In this document: positions 8,689 through 16,839 of the stretch, in pieces
Numbering within the stretch: position 1 is the first letter of the stretch
How the letters are laid out: every line of letters starts with the position of its first letter
Origin: an uncultured Clostridium sp.
GTDB taxonomy: Bacteria > Bacillota > Clostridia > Clostridiales > Clostridiaceae
Length of the DNA stretch: 64,000 nucleotides
Assembly (NCBI GenBank): GCA_900539375.1
Contig: UQBY01000014.1
Location: 22,412-86,411 of the forward strand
Reading direction: 5' to 3'
Position numbers and translations under genes: made by a program
Notes under the pieces: generated by a model
Told to the model about the DNA's origin: nothing
What the model saw: the letters and a program-made list of their open reading frames with translations, nothing else
The model's database searches: none

Positions 8689-9828
8689 CTACTCTAATTC
8701 AACCTTTCCATTTCTTATCTTTACCTTATAACCATTAAGAGCACCCATGGTCTTAGAATTATAAAGATACCAATATTTTTCATCAAACTTAACATAAATA
8801 TATTCTGTCTGTTCACCTAGCATACTCACTCCACCTTTTCCTCCAGAATATAATTCTGTTCCTATAGGGAATCCATTTGATTGACTATCTATTAATGGTT
8901 TAGTAAATAAAGGTACCTTACTTTCTACTTTACCTAAATATTCTCCAACATTCTCTGAAGTTTCCCCTGTTATTATATATAAGTTTCCATTATACTTAAT
9001 ATAAGTATATCCATCTGAGTTATTTATATATACAAATAAAGAGATTCCTATTATTAAAATTCCTCCAACTAGTTTGAAAGTTTTTTTGTTTTTCTTTATT
9101 TCCTCTTCTGATTCTGTTAGGTCTTTTGAAATAAAAAATTCTAGTATCATAAGAATTATTGCTAAAATAATAAATATTATTGGCTCTATAATGTAGTTAT
9201 TCCCAATTAGTCCTAAAATAATAGACCTTATAGAATCAAAGGATATAATAACAAACAGTATAACAATTGATACAATAGCTAATATTTTCTTCTTTTCTGA
9301 ACTTAACTTAAAATAAATTGTTGAAAAACATAAACATATCATATATACTAATAAGCACAATCCAAATTTAAATATATAATCCATAAATATATTGGTAAGT
9401 TTTGGTAAATACAATCCCTTTTCATATACCTTTTCAAAAAGAGTATGATTATAACCAAGATAAGCAATTGAAAATTTAGAAAACAAATGATATATTCCCT
9501 TTAATATAAATTTTAATATTAAATCTATACTTGACATAGTAATTGAAATAAAAATTCCACTTTTTATAGTTCCTTCTATAAACTTGTTTCTTGATATATT
9601 ATTCCCTTGAGAAAATTTAAAAGCTGGTTTTAGTATTGTTAATGCTATAATTCCAACAAAAGCTATAGTGCTTGAATCTGTACCACTTGTTGTTCCACTA
9701 ACCCCTTTTAAAAAACAACCTAAGATTTTAATTGTTATTATTATAAAAAAATATATACCATAAAAAATCATCATAGGTTTTAAAATTTTACTAAGTTCAT
9801 ATTTACAAACCCTATTTTCAAGCTTCAT
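8689..9828 (-). CDS. ABC transporter membrane protein with extracellular C-terminal domain
   Basis: Unrecognised integral membrane protein of 379 aa from the ATG at 9828 (AGAGGTG upstream; a longer frame to 9885 has no ribosome binding site). About six to seven hydrophobic segments are visible, followed after the last (about residue 260) by roughly 115 polar residues starting INNSDGYTYIKYNG, probably outside the cell. The N-terminus (ENRVCKYELSKILKPMMIFYGI) resembles that of the next membrane protein (DKRICKYETSNVLKYALLYYGA), so the two are paralogues and likely form a heterodimeric ABC-2-like permease with the ATPase. Last gene of the GntR-ABC operon. Substrate unknown; peptide antibiotic export or sensing is one possibility from the YtrA-type regulator. 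Confidence 0.75.
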   Translation of the reverse strand: MKLENRVCKYELSKILKPMMIFYGIYFFIIITIKILGCFLKGVSGTTSGTDSSTIAFVGIIALTILKPAFKFSQGNNISRNKFIEGTIKSGIFISITMSSIDLILKFILKGIYHLFSKFSIAYLGYNHTLFEKVYEKGLYLPKLTNIFMDYIFKFGLCLLVYMICLCFSTIYFKLSSEKKKILAIVSIVILFVIISFDSIRSIILGLIGNNYIIEPIIFIILAIILMILEFFISKDLTESEEEIKKNKKTFKLVGGILIIGISLFVYINNSDGYTYIKYNGNLYIITGETSENVGEYLGKVESKVPLFTKPLIDSQSNGFPIGTELYSGGKGGVSMLGEQTEYIYVKFDEKYWYLYNSKTMGALNGYKVKIRNGKVELE

Positions 9829-9897
9829 TTTCTTCACCTCTTTCTTTAAATTTACTTTTAACTTATTAATAAAACCTTGCAACAATTAATGTTATAA

Positions 9898-10605
9898 CTA
9901 CAATCTTTTTTTGTTAATATAAGTCATAGATTCTTGTAAATTCTTACTTATTAAAAATTCTAGTATTATTAATATTCCGCATAAAATAATTAACAATAAA
10001 ATACCTTCTATTGGAATAATGCCATATCCAGTTGATGATGCAAATACTTCTATTAAATTTGTAATTAGAAATATAATCACAAACAATCCAACTACCCAAA
10101 TTTTTTTAATTTCATTACTTAACTTCAAATATATTGTTGAAAATAACAAAAATGTAATATAGATTAAAAAATATACTAAAGAAATGTATATCCATGAAGC
10201 TACTAAATTTTTAATTATATTCAAAAGTGTACCTTCAATAAAATTTTGAAAAAAAACCTCATACATATTAAAACTGTTAGAAAAAAGTGAAAATATTTTT
10301 ATTAAAATAATATCTATAGCTGATAATATTGAAGATATTAAAATCCCGCTTTCTAAAGTTCCCTTTATAAAGTTTTTTCTTGAAATATTGTTTATTTTAG
10401 AAAAATAGAAATCTCCTTTAAATCTTAATAAAGGTTGTGATGCTAAAAAAATCATAGTCACAAAATTTACTTCTTCATTTATTTCTAATGATGTGCCTTT
10501 AGTTGTTATTACTGCTAAAATAAAAAATATCAATAATGCTCCATAATATAAAAGAGCATATTTTAAAACATTACTTGTTTCATACTTACAAATTCTTTTA
10601 TCCAT
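9898..10605 (-). CDS. ABC transporter membrane protein, shorter paralogue
   Basis: Integral membrane protein of 235 aa with about six hydrophobic segments. It shares the N-terminal (R-x-CKYE) pattern and segments such as NNISRKNFIKGTLESGI with the protein encoded next (NNISRNKFIEGTIKSGI), showing a duplication. Its ATG follows the stop codon of the ATPase gene with no gap, so the genes are coupled. Role: membrane half of an ABC-2-type exporter. It lacks the C-terminal extracellular domain of its paralogue. Confidence 0.75.
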   Translation of the reverse strand: MDKRICKYETSNVLKYALLYYGALLIFFILAVITTKGTSLEINEEVNFVTMIFLASQPLLRFKGDFYFSKINNISRKNFIKGTLESGILISSILSAIDIILIKIFSLFSNSFNMYEVFFQNFIEGTLLNIIKNLVASWIYISLVYFLIYITFLLFSTIYLKLSNEIKKIWVVGLFVIIFLITNLIEVFASSTGYGIIPIEGILLLIILCGILIILEFLISKNLQESMTYINKKRL

Positions 10606-11481
10606 CTATCTCTCCCCCTTATTAGTTAAGCTAATAAATAATTTTTGAAGCTCCACCTTTTCTAAATTAAGTCCTAATGCTTTTATTTTTGATAAATCCT
10701 TTTCACCTAAAATTATTACTTTTTCAAAGGATGCCATTTCTTCAATAGAAACTACATCATCTTTTTTTACACATTCTCTTAAATATTCTTTAACAACATG
10801 GCTTTTTCCAGTTATTGAATATACAGATGATAATATTTTTTCTACTTCTCCACTTTTAATAACTTGTCCATCTTTTAAAATAATAACTTCTTCAATAATA
10901 TTCGCTATTTCTTCTATTAAGTGAGTTGCTATTATAATTGTTTTCTCTGTCTTTTCATAAAATTTTAAAAGTTCTTTGTAAAATAACTCTCTATAATTTA
11001 CATCAAGACCAAGAACAGGTTCATCAAAACATAATATTTCTGCTCCTGAAGAAAGGGCAAGTATTATTTTTAAAATGGAACTATATCCTGTAGATAATTC
11101 TTTGATTTTTTTATTTATATCTAAATTAAATTCTTTACTTAAATTTAGTGCATAATCCATATTAAAATTTTTATAAAATTCTTTTGTCCACTTAAATATT
11201 TTTGATATTTTCATATCCTCTTCAAAATAATTTTTTTCTTCCATTAAGTAAATCTTTGAAAGGGCTTCTTGATTTTCATATACGTTTTCTCCATCTATAA
11301 GAATTTCTCCACTAGTTAACACTTCTCTATTATTTATTAGTCTTAAAAGAGTTGTTTTTCCTACGCCATTTCTTCCAAGTAATCCATATATTTTTCCACC
11401 ATTAATTTTTAAGGAAATATTTTTTATAACCTCTTTATCTTTAAAGCTTTTATTTACATTTTTAAACTCTATATTACTCAT
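10606..11481 (-). CDS. ABC transporter ATP-binding protein (YtrB-like)
   Basis: ATPase subunit for the two membrane proteins downstream. Walker A is GRNGVGKTT near residue 36, Walker B ILCFDEP with a following GLD, and the H-loop IATH. The signature reads ELSTGYSS rather than LSGGQ, as in several GntR-linked ABC ATPases. The ATG at 11481 is chosen (291 aa); a GTG nine bases earlier falls inside the AGAGGTG ribosome binding site. The gene overlaps the end of the regulator gene by eight bases. Confidence 0.9.
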   Translation of the reverse strand: MSNIEFKNVNKSFKDKEVIKNISLKINGGKIYGLLGRNGVGKTTLLRLINNREVLTSGEILIDGENVYENQEALSKIYLMEEKNYFEEDMKISKIFKWTKEFYKNFNMDYALNLSKEFNLDINKKIKELSTGYSSILKIILALSSGAEILCFDEPVLGLDVNYRELFYKELLKFYEKTEKTIIIATHLIEEIANIIEEVIILKDGQVIKSGEVEKILSSVYSITGKSHVVKEYLRECVKKDDVVSIEEMASFEKVIILGEKDLSKIKALGLNLEKVELQKLFISLTNKGER

Positions 11482-11839
11482 TTTTCTCACCTCTTTTTAT
11501 CATGTTTATTATCTCTTCTTTTGATATTTTAAGTCTTTTTGCTTCTTCAATTAAATTAACAATATAATTATCATAAAACTCATTTTTTCTTCTTATTCTT
11601 AACATTTCCTTTGCTCCCTTTACAACAAACATTCCCAATCCTCTTTTTTTATAGATAACTCCTTCATTTACCAAAATATCAAAGCCTTTTCTTATAGTAG
11701 CTGGATTAATTTTATAATTTAATGAAATTTCTGTTGTAGAAGGAATTTGACTTTCCTCTTCATATATTCCATTTAAAATTCCATCTTCTATTGCATTTGC
11801 TATTTGAATATAAATTGGACTTTCATCATTAAAATTCAT
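11474..11839 (-). CDS. GntR-family (YtrA subfamily) transcriptional regulator
   Basis: DNA-binding protein of 121 aa with an N-terminal winged helix-turn-helix (PIYIQIANAIEDGILNGIY, then IPSTTEISLNYKINPATIRK and YKKRGLGMFV). The short C-terminal tail without a large ligand domain is typical of YtrA-type regulators, which usually repress a following ABC operon until an envelope-active compound is present. It is the first gene of its operon and its promoter carries a perfect palindrome, so autoregulation is expected. Confidence 0.92.
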   Translation of the reverse strand: MNFNDESPIYIQIANAIEDGILNGIYEEESQIPSTTEISLNYKINPATIRKGFDILVNEGVIYKKRGLGMFVVKGAKEMLRIRRKNEFYDNYIVNLIEEAKRLKISKEEIINMIKRGEKNE

Positions 11840-11860
11840 TTTCTCACCTTCTTTGTTAAT

Positions 11861-11886
11861 TAGTTAGTTGCTTGTGTAACTAACTA
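11861..11886 (-). promoter_or_regulatory. Palindromic operator of the GntR-ABC operon
   Basis: Perfect 9-bp inverted repeat TAGTTAGTT (11861-11869) and AACTAACTA (11878-11886) separated by 8 bp. It overlaps the -10 box and start region of the operon promoter, ideal for repression by the GntR protein encoded 22 bases downstream. Confidence 0.78.
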
Positions 11887-11911
11887 TATACGATTTAGTT
11901 ATTTTTGTCAA
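11883..11911 (-). promoter_or_regulatory. Sigma-A promoter of the GntR-ABC operon
   Basis: Minus-strand -35 TTGACA (11906-11911) and -10 TATAGT (11883-11888) separated by exactly 17 bp. Transcription should start near 11876, inside the operator. Confidence 0.82.
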
Positions 11912-11952
11912 TAGTTTAAACAAATATTTCTAATTTTTTTAATTTCTTATAT

Positions 11953-11981
11953 AAAAATAAGTGACTAAAAAATAGCCACTT
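11953..11981 (-). terminator. Terminator after the methyltransferase gene
   Basis: 9-bp stem with one G-U pair (11959-11967 with 11973-11981) followed on the minus strand by ATTTTTAT. It lies just downstream of the methyltransferase stop and upstream of the GntR promoter. Confidence 0.65.
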
Positions 11982-11992
11982 AAAACAGTCTT

Positions 11993-12925
11993 TTATATAC
12001 ACACTCTTACAAATCTTTTAAACTTTCCTTTACATACAAAGGAACTTTCAATTATATTAAATCCTGCAGATTTTATATATTCATCCATATCTTCAAAGGT
12101 TATTAAAACTAATTTATTTGTAATATTTCTTGAATAATTAATTATATCTGTTTGTTCCTTTAGTGTAGTTGGAGTAAATAATCCATAAGGGAGGTCTATT
12201 ATTGCCGCATCATATTTTTCTTTTATATGACGCATATCTTTACAAGTAATACAATCATCATATCCAAAAAATTTCAAATTCTTCTTTGCATCCTTTGCAA
12301 CAGGTAATCTAAGTTCCACTCCTTTAACATCTATCCCCATTGAAAGTCCTTCAATAACTACTGTTCCTACCCCACAACAAGGGTCAATAAGCTTTGTATT
12401 TAAATTATCACAAACTGCTATATTTACTAATGCCCTTGCAATTCTTCCACTTAAAGAATTTGAATAAGAACAAGGTTTACTATCATGTATATGCCATTTA
12501 AAATCATTTTTTTCATACTCACCTAAAAACCATTTATTATTTATACAAATTACTCCTAAAATTATTTTAGGCTCTTTCATATCTGGCTCTCCATTAACTA
12601 CAAGACCTATTTCTCTCATAGCATTTAATCTTTCCTTATAAGGAATTTCATTTTCATCTAATCTTATATAGGAAACCTTAAAATCATCATAGGATAAATT
12701 ATCTTTTTTTATATTTTCAATAATCATATTTAAAGATTCTTCTTCATATATTATCTTTAGACATTCTTTTATAAAAGGACTTCTTGTTGGTGTAATATAT
12801 TTCTTAGAAAAAAAAGTTTTCCCTTCTAATTCTAAATTAAACAAAGATTTAATTTCTAATTTACATAATTCTTTTTCATATTGAGGATAATTTACTACAT
12901 AAAAATACTTATTTTCTTTACTCAT
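11993..12925 (-). CDS. SAM-dependent RNA methyltransferase, Trm11/RlmL-like
   Basis: 310-aa protein with a C-terminal Rossmann methyltransferase domain. The SAM-binding motif is LIDPCCGVGTVVIEG (about 184-198), the acidic loop VKGVELR, and the catalytic motif IDLPYG, a variant of (D/N)PPY used by N-methyltransferases acting on guanine or adenine in RNA. The N-terminal part (ENKYFYVVNYPQYEKELCKLE) is Trm11-like but I cannot show a clear THUMP domain. The start has GGAG upstream. A tRNA or rRNA substrate is likely but unproven. It is a single gene, diverging from the unknown gene at 13166. Confidence 0.75.
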   Translation of the reverse strand: MSKENKYFYVVNYPQYEKELCKLEIKSLFNLELEGKTFFSKKYITPTRSPFIKECLKIIYEEESLNMIIENIKKDNLSYDDFKVSYIRLDENEIPYKERLNAMREIGLVVNGEPDMKEPKIILGVICINNKWFLGEYEKNDFKWHIHDSKPCSYSNSLSGRIARALVNIAVCDNLNTKLIDPCCGVGTVVIEGLSMGIDVKGVELRLPVAKDAKKNLKFFGYDDCITCKDMRHIKEKYDAAIIDLPYGLFTPTTLKEQTDIINYSRNITNKLVLITFEDMDEYIKSAGFNIIESSFVCKGKFKRFVRVCI

Positions 12926-13116
12926 TACTTCTTCTCCAATTTATTTATTACTTTTATCTTAAAATATTTCTTTTTATTCCAAATTATATTATAATATTTA
13001 AAAGTTTTCTTTTTTAATTTTTAAATTAATATATGCTTTTTAAATTATATCATAAATATATAACAAAATTATTTTAATATTTTTAGGTTAATTATTTAGT
13101 TTTCAGAAAATTGTGA

Positions 13117-13122
13117 TATAAT
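13117..13122 (+). promoter_or_regulatory. Extended -10 promoter for the unknown gene
   Basis: TGATATAAT (TATAAT at 13117-13122 with TG one base upstream) lies about 44 bases before the ATG at 13166. No good -35 box is seen. Confidence 0.55.
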
Positions 13123-13165
13123 TTATAATATATTTACCAACTTACTTACTAGGGAGATGATTAAA

Positions 13166-14110
13166 ATGATATTAGCAGAAATGGATAAAATTTATTCAAC
13201 ATTAAATGACGAAGGCTTTAGCTTATCTAGTGCTTCATATGAAAAGGATGATTATCATGTTTTTTATAAAAGTGGGTTAGTTCTTACAATGGACCTTTCT
13301 ACTCCAAAGGTAGATGCAACTATGATGTATTTTGATTCTAATGGTGAATTTGTATCTTATACTTATGACTTAGCTACTCCAGAATCTTTTGAAGACCTTT
13401 TAGAACATGTTTTAAATGTAATTGAAACAAATAGTATGAAATTAAAATGGGACCTTAACCTTTATGAAATAATTCATTTAGATAAATTAATCTTTGTTTC
13501 AAAAAAAGACTTAGAAAAAACTTCTTCAGAGGATAATTTGGACAATCTTAAAATTGAAAGAATTATGAACTTTGACAGACCTTTATTTAACATGATAGTT
13601 GGTTTTGGTGATGATAAAAATAAATTTACTCTTTTATATGATAAACTTTCTAATGAAGGATTTAAAATAATGCTTATAGAAAGAAGTAATACAGGAATAG
13701 CTAACATAACTAGAGCTTTATTTAGAAAAGATGGTGTTTTAATTGTTTTATTCTATGAAGAATCAGGAGTTATTCTTTGTGGAAATATCTATTTTGAAAC
13801 AAGTAAACCTATAAGTGATAACTTATATATAGATGATGATAATATTTTAAATAAATTTGATTTAGATGAAAATAATAACTCTAAAGACTCTATTCTTTAT
13901 AAAGTAAAATTCTCTGAAACAACTTTAAAAACTGTTTTATACTTAATGAATAGCACTGATATTATACATCCTAAAATGTGTAAAGGAGCTTATGAAAGCA
14001 TAAACTTAGTTAATAGTACAACTTATCTTGCAAACAAATATCATAAGCATTTAAAATCTATTGCTAATGAATTATCTAATGAAGATTTAGAAGCTTTAGG
14101 TATGAAATAA
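13166..14110 (+). CDS. Unknown protein, 314 aa
   Basis: I do not recognise this protein. It appears soluble, without signal peptide or membrane segment, and acidic. Two halves look broadly similar in layout: a start pattern LNDEGFSLSSASYEKDDYHV at about 13-32 and LSNEGFKIMLIERSNTGI at about 158-175, each followed by beta-rich sequence (HVFYKSGLVLTMDL and ITRALFRKDGVLIVLF), suggesting an internal duplication. The ATG at 13166 is chosen because GGGAG lies nine bases upstream; an ATG at 13157 abuts that sequence. It stands alone on the plus strand with its own promoter and terminator. Confidence 0.8.
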   Translation: MILAEMDKIYSTLNDEGFSLSSASYEKDDYHVFYKSGLVLTMDLSTPKVDATMMYFDSNGEFVSYTYDLATPESFEDLLEHVLNVIETNSMKLKWDLNLYEIIHLDKLIFVSKKDLEKTSSEDNLDNLKIERIMNFDRPLFNMIVGFGDDKNKFTLLYDKLSNEGFKIMLIERSNTGIANITRALFRKDGVLIVLFYEESGVILCGNIYFETSKPISDNLYIDDDNILNKFDLDENNNSKDSILYKVKFSETTLKTVLYLMNSTDIIHPKMCKGAYESINLVNSTTYLANKYHKHLKSIANELSNEDLEALGMK

Positions 14111-14148
14111 AAAAATTCGGGTTCTTGTTTTAAGAACTCGAATTTTTT
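14110..14148. terminator. Bidirectional terminator
   Basis: Long stem: 14110-14126 (A run, then ATTCGGGTTCTT) pairs with 14132-14148 (AAGAACTCGAAT, then a T run) with one G-U pair. It lies between two convergent genes and has T runs on both strands. Confidence 0.9.
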
Positions 14149-14154
14149 ATTTAA

Positions 14155-14925
14155 TTAAAGTTTTAATGGTATAAATACTTTTTCTTTATTATAATCAGTA
14201 ATATATCCACCTATGTTATAAACTTCTTTTAAAAGGTTCATATTTATAACCTTTTCTGATTTTCCAGATTCTATTATTTTTCCTTTTTTCATTATTATAA
14301 TATTATCACTATATTTAAGGGCCTGATTTATATCATGAAGTACCATTAAAACAGTAAGATTTTCTTCTTTATTTAGTTTTTTTACTAATTCTAAAACTTC
14401 TACTTGATGATATATATCAAGATATGTTGTTGGTTCATCAAGAAATAATATTTCACTCTTTTGAGCAAGTGCCATAGCAATAAATACCCTTTGTCTTTCT
14501 CCACCTGATAGGCTCATAACAGCTTTGCTTTTTAAGTTTTTAAGTCCAGTTTTTTCTATTGCCCAATTTATTATTTCTTCATCTTCTTTAGAATTACCTT
14601 GAAAATATTTCTTATGTGGAATTCTTCCATAGGACACAACTTCCTCTACTGTAATATCAGAAGGAATGGAATTTTGTTGATGAACAACTGCTATTTTTTT
14701 AGCTATATCTTTATATTTTAAAGAATTTATATTCTTATTATCTATTAATATCTTTCCATTACTTCCTTTATTTAAACCACAAAGTAAACTTAAAAGAGTA
14801 GATTTTCCACTTCCATTAGGTCCTAAAATTGTTGTTATTTTTTCTTTTTCTATATTAACATTTAACCCTTTTATAAATTCTTCACCCTTTTTATAGGAAA
14901 AACTTAAGTTATCAGCTTTTATCAC
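14155..14925 (-). CDS. Heme/iron ABC transporter ATP-binding protein (FecE-like)
   Basis: ATPase of an iron-type importer, 256 aa. Walker A is GPNGSGKST, the signature LSGGERQR, Walker B ILFLDEPT and the H-loop VLHDINQ. GTG at 14925 is the start: AAGGAGG lies eight bases upstream and the GTGA overlaps the TGA stop of the permease gene by four bases, a typical coupled arrangement; longer readings to 14979 lack a ribosome binding site. Last gene of the NEAT-lipoprotein-permease-ATPase operon, so it most likely drives heme import. Confidence 0.93.
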   Translation of the reverse strand: MIKADNLSFSYKKGEEFIKGLNVNIEKEKITTILGPNGSGKSTLLSLLCGLNKGSNGKILIDNKNINSLKYKDIAKKIAVVHQQNSIPSDITVEEVVSYGRIPHKKYFQGNSKEDEEIINWAIEKTGLKNLKSKAVMSLSGGERQRVFIAMALAQKSEILFLDEPTTYLDIYHQVEVLELVKKLNKEENLTVLMVLHDINQALKYSDNIIIMKKGKIIESGKSEKVINMNLLKEVYNIGGYITDYNKEKVFIPLKL

Positions 14926-15902
14926 TTTAAATCCCTCCTTCTTAAAAGAAATAAGAAAAATGGTGCTCCAAATATACAAGTTAAAACTCCAACTGGTATT
15001 TCATAAGGTCTTATAACCATTCTTCCAATTGTATCACATATTAAGACAAGAATAGAACCCATAATTCCTGCAAAGGGAATTAAATATTTATGGTCAGAGC
15101 CTATTATCATTCTACATATATGAGGTACAACTAATCCAACAAAGGATATAAGTCCTCCTATAGAAGTTGAAACTCCTGCTAAAAATACTGCTATTATAGT
15201 AACTAAAATCATATAAATTTCAGTATTAAATCCAAGGCTTTTTGTATTTTTATTTCCAAGAACAAGTATATTACATATTTTACTTAATAAAAGAGCTGAT
15301 ATTATCCCTATTAATGAATAAAAAATTAAAATATGTACACTACTCCAATTAACTGTTTCTAAACTTCCAAGAAGCCATTTTTGAATATTTGAAGCTCCAA
15401 GACCTGATTTTATAGTCATCATTGATGATAATCCAGAAAAAAGTGCATTACAACAAGCTCCAGCTAAAACAATTCTTATAGGTGATAATCCATTTTTATA
15501 TGCCATAAAATATATTATTGCACAACATAATAACCCACCTAAAAATCCAAATAAAGGTCTAAAGCCTATTATTTGTGGCATAAAAACCATAAAAAAGACA
15601 GTTGTCATAGAAGCACCTGAAGATATTCCTGTTACATAAGGGTCTGCTAAAGGATTTCTTATAACAGCTTGAAGGAGTACCCCTGCAATAGAAAGATTTG
15701 CTCCTATAAGAATTCCTGCAATAACTCTTGGCATTCTTAAATCTTTTATAATTCCTATATTTCCTTCATTATTTCCAAAAAACATTCCATCTATAAGTTC
15801 TTTAAAAGTAATTTCTATACTTCCTATCTTTAAAGAAATAAACATTGATACTATAAGAATAATAAATACTAAAAATATAATTAAAATTTTTGACTTTTTC
15901 AT
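14922..15902 (-). CDS. Heme/iron ABC transporter permease (FecCD family)
   Basis: Polytopic membrane protein of 326 aa with the roughly nine to ten hydrophobic segments of BtuC/FecCD permeases. Family motifs visible are LRMPRVIAGILIGANLSIAG, LLQAVIRNPLADPYVTGISSGA and ISFVGLVVPHICRMIIG. The ATG at 15902 is preferred (GAGG six bases upstream); it follows the lipoprotein stop after one base. It forms the membrane channel for the substrate delivered by the lipoprotein. Confidence 0.93.
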   Translation of the reverse strand: MKKSKILIIFLVFIILIVSMFISLKIGSIEITFKELIDGMFFGNNEGNIGIIKDLRMPRVIAGILIGANLSIAGVLLQAVIRNPLADPYVTGISSGASMTTVFFMVFMPQIIGFRPLFGFLGGLLCCAIIYFMAYKNGLSPIRIVLAGACCNALFSGLSSMMTIKSGLGASNIQKWLLGSLETVNWSSVHILIFYSLIGIISALLLSKICNILVLGNKNTKSLGFNTEIYMILVTIIAVFLAGVSTSIGGLISFVGLVVPHICRMIIGSDHKYLIPFAGIMGSILVLICDTIGRMVIRPYEIPVGVLTCIFGAPFFLFLLRRRDLK

Positions 15903-15903
15903 T

Positions 15904-16839
15904 TTATTCCTCATTATGAACAATATCTTTTAAAATATCTAATCCTTCTATAACCTTTAGGTTTGCACTCATTCCAAAATAATTATTATCTAAATAAATT
16001 ACCTTCCCTTCCTTAACTGCCTTTATATTTTGCCATGTAGCATCTGATGCCATTTCCTTTTCTAATGCTTTTTTAGTTTCCTCTGGCATAGCATGTGTCA
16101 TAACTAAAATCTTTTCTGGATTAAGCTTTGTTAATTCTTCTTTGTTATATGTAACAAAAGGCATACTACTATCTTGAACTAAATTGTTTCCTCCAACAAG
16201 TTCAACTAAACTTCCAATATAAGAAGAAGGGGTTGCTATCATAGTAGAGCCAGGTGCTGCAAATAAAACTAAAACATCTGTACTTTCTGAAGAATTTGAA
16301 ACATTTTTTTCTTTTTCTTCTATTTGAGATATTAACTCTTTAGCCTTTTCATTTTTATTAAATCTTTCTCCTAAAGTTTTTATTGTTTCTTTTAATCCTT
16401 CTAAACTGCTTAAAGAGAAAAATTCACTTTTAATATTATTATCTTCAAAAAGCTTTATATAATCTGAGCCTAATGTATCTACAGAAACAACTATATCTGG
16501 ATTTAAAGATTTTATTATTTCTAAATCTGGGCTCATAGGATTTCCAACTTCTACTGCATCTTTTGTGCTTTCTGGTAATTCATAAGAAGTTGAAGGAACT
16601 CCTGAAACCTTAATTTGTAAAGCATCTAAAATTTCAGTTAGAGCAACTGAAGTTGAAACTACAACTTCACTTTGCTCCTCTTCTATTATATTATCTTCAC
16701 TATTTTCTTCTTCAGATTTTGTAATATTATTTTCAGAAGACACCTTATTATCTTCTTTCTTATTAGAATTTCCACAACCTACAAGTGAAAAAGTTATTAT
16801 TGCTAAAAATATTATTAATAAATTTTTTTTAAATTTCAT
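15904..16839 (-). CDS. IsdE-like heme-binding lipoprotein
   Basis: Substrate-binding lipoprotein of 311 aa. The signal peptide ends with the lipobox LVGC, Cys22 being lipidated; an acidic linker to about residue 57 follows. The binding fold has VVVSTSVALTEILDAL and VGNPMSPDLEIIKSLNPDIV. Two residues match the heme iron ligands known in IsdE: Met102 in VGNPM and His249 in VMTHAMPEE. Together with the NEAT protein gene, which it overlaps by 11 bases, this favours heme over siderophore or cobalamin. Confidence 0.86.
   Translation of the reverse strand: MKFKKNLLIIFLAIITFSLVGCGNSNKKEDNKVSSENNITKSEEENSEDNIIEEEQSEVVVSTSVALTEILDALQIKVSGVPSTSYELPESTKDAVEVGNPMSPDLEIIKSLNPDIVVSVDTLGSDYIKLFEDNNIKSEFFSLSSLEGLKETIKTLGERFNKNEKAKELISQIEEKEKNVSNSSESTDVLVLFAAPGSTMIATPSSYIGSLVELVGGNNLVQDSSMPFVTYNKEELTKLNPEKILVMTHAMPEETKKALEKEMASDATWQNIKAVKEGKVIYLDNNYFGMSANLKVIEGLDILKDIVHNEE

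Noticed and set aside
14155..16839. Cobalamin (BtuCDF) identity of the iron-type ABC transporter
   Set aside because: The NEAT protein in the same operon and the Met/His pair in the lipoprotein favour heme; no cobalamin riboswitch is seen upstream.
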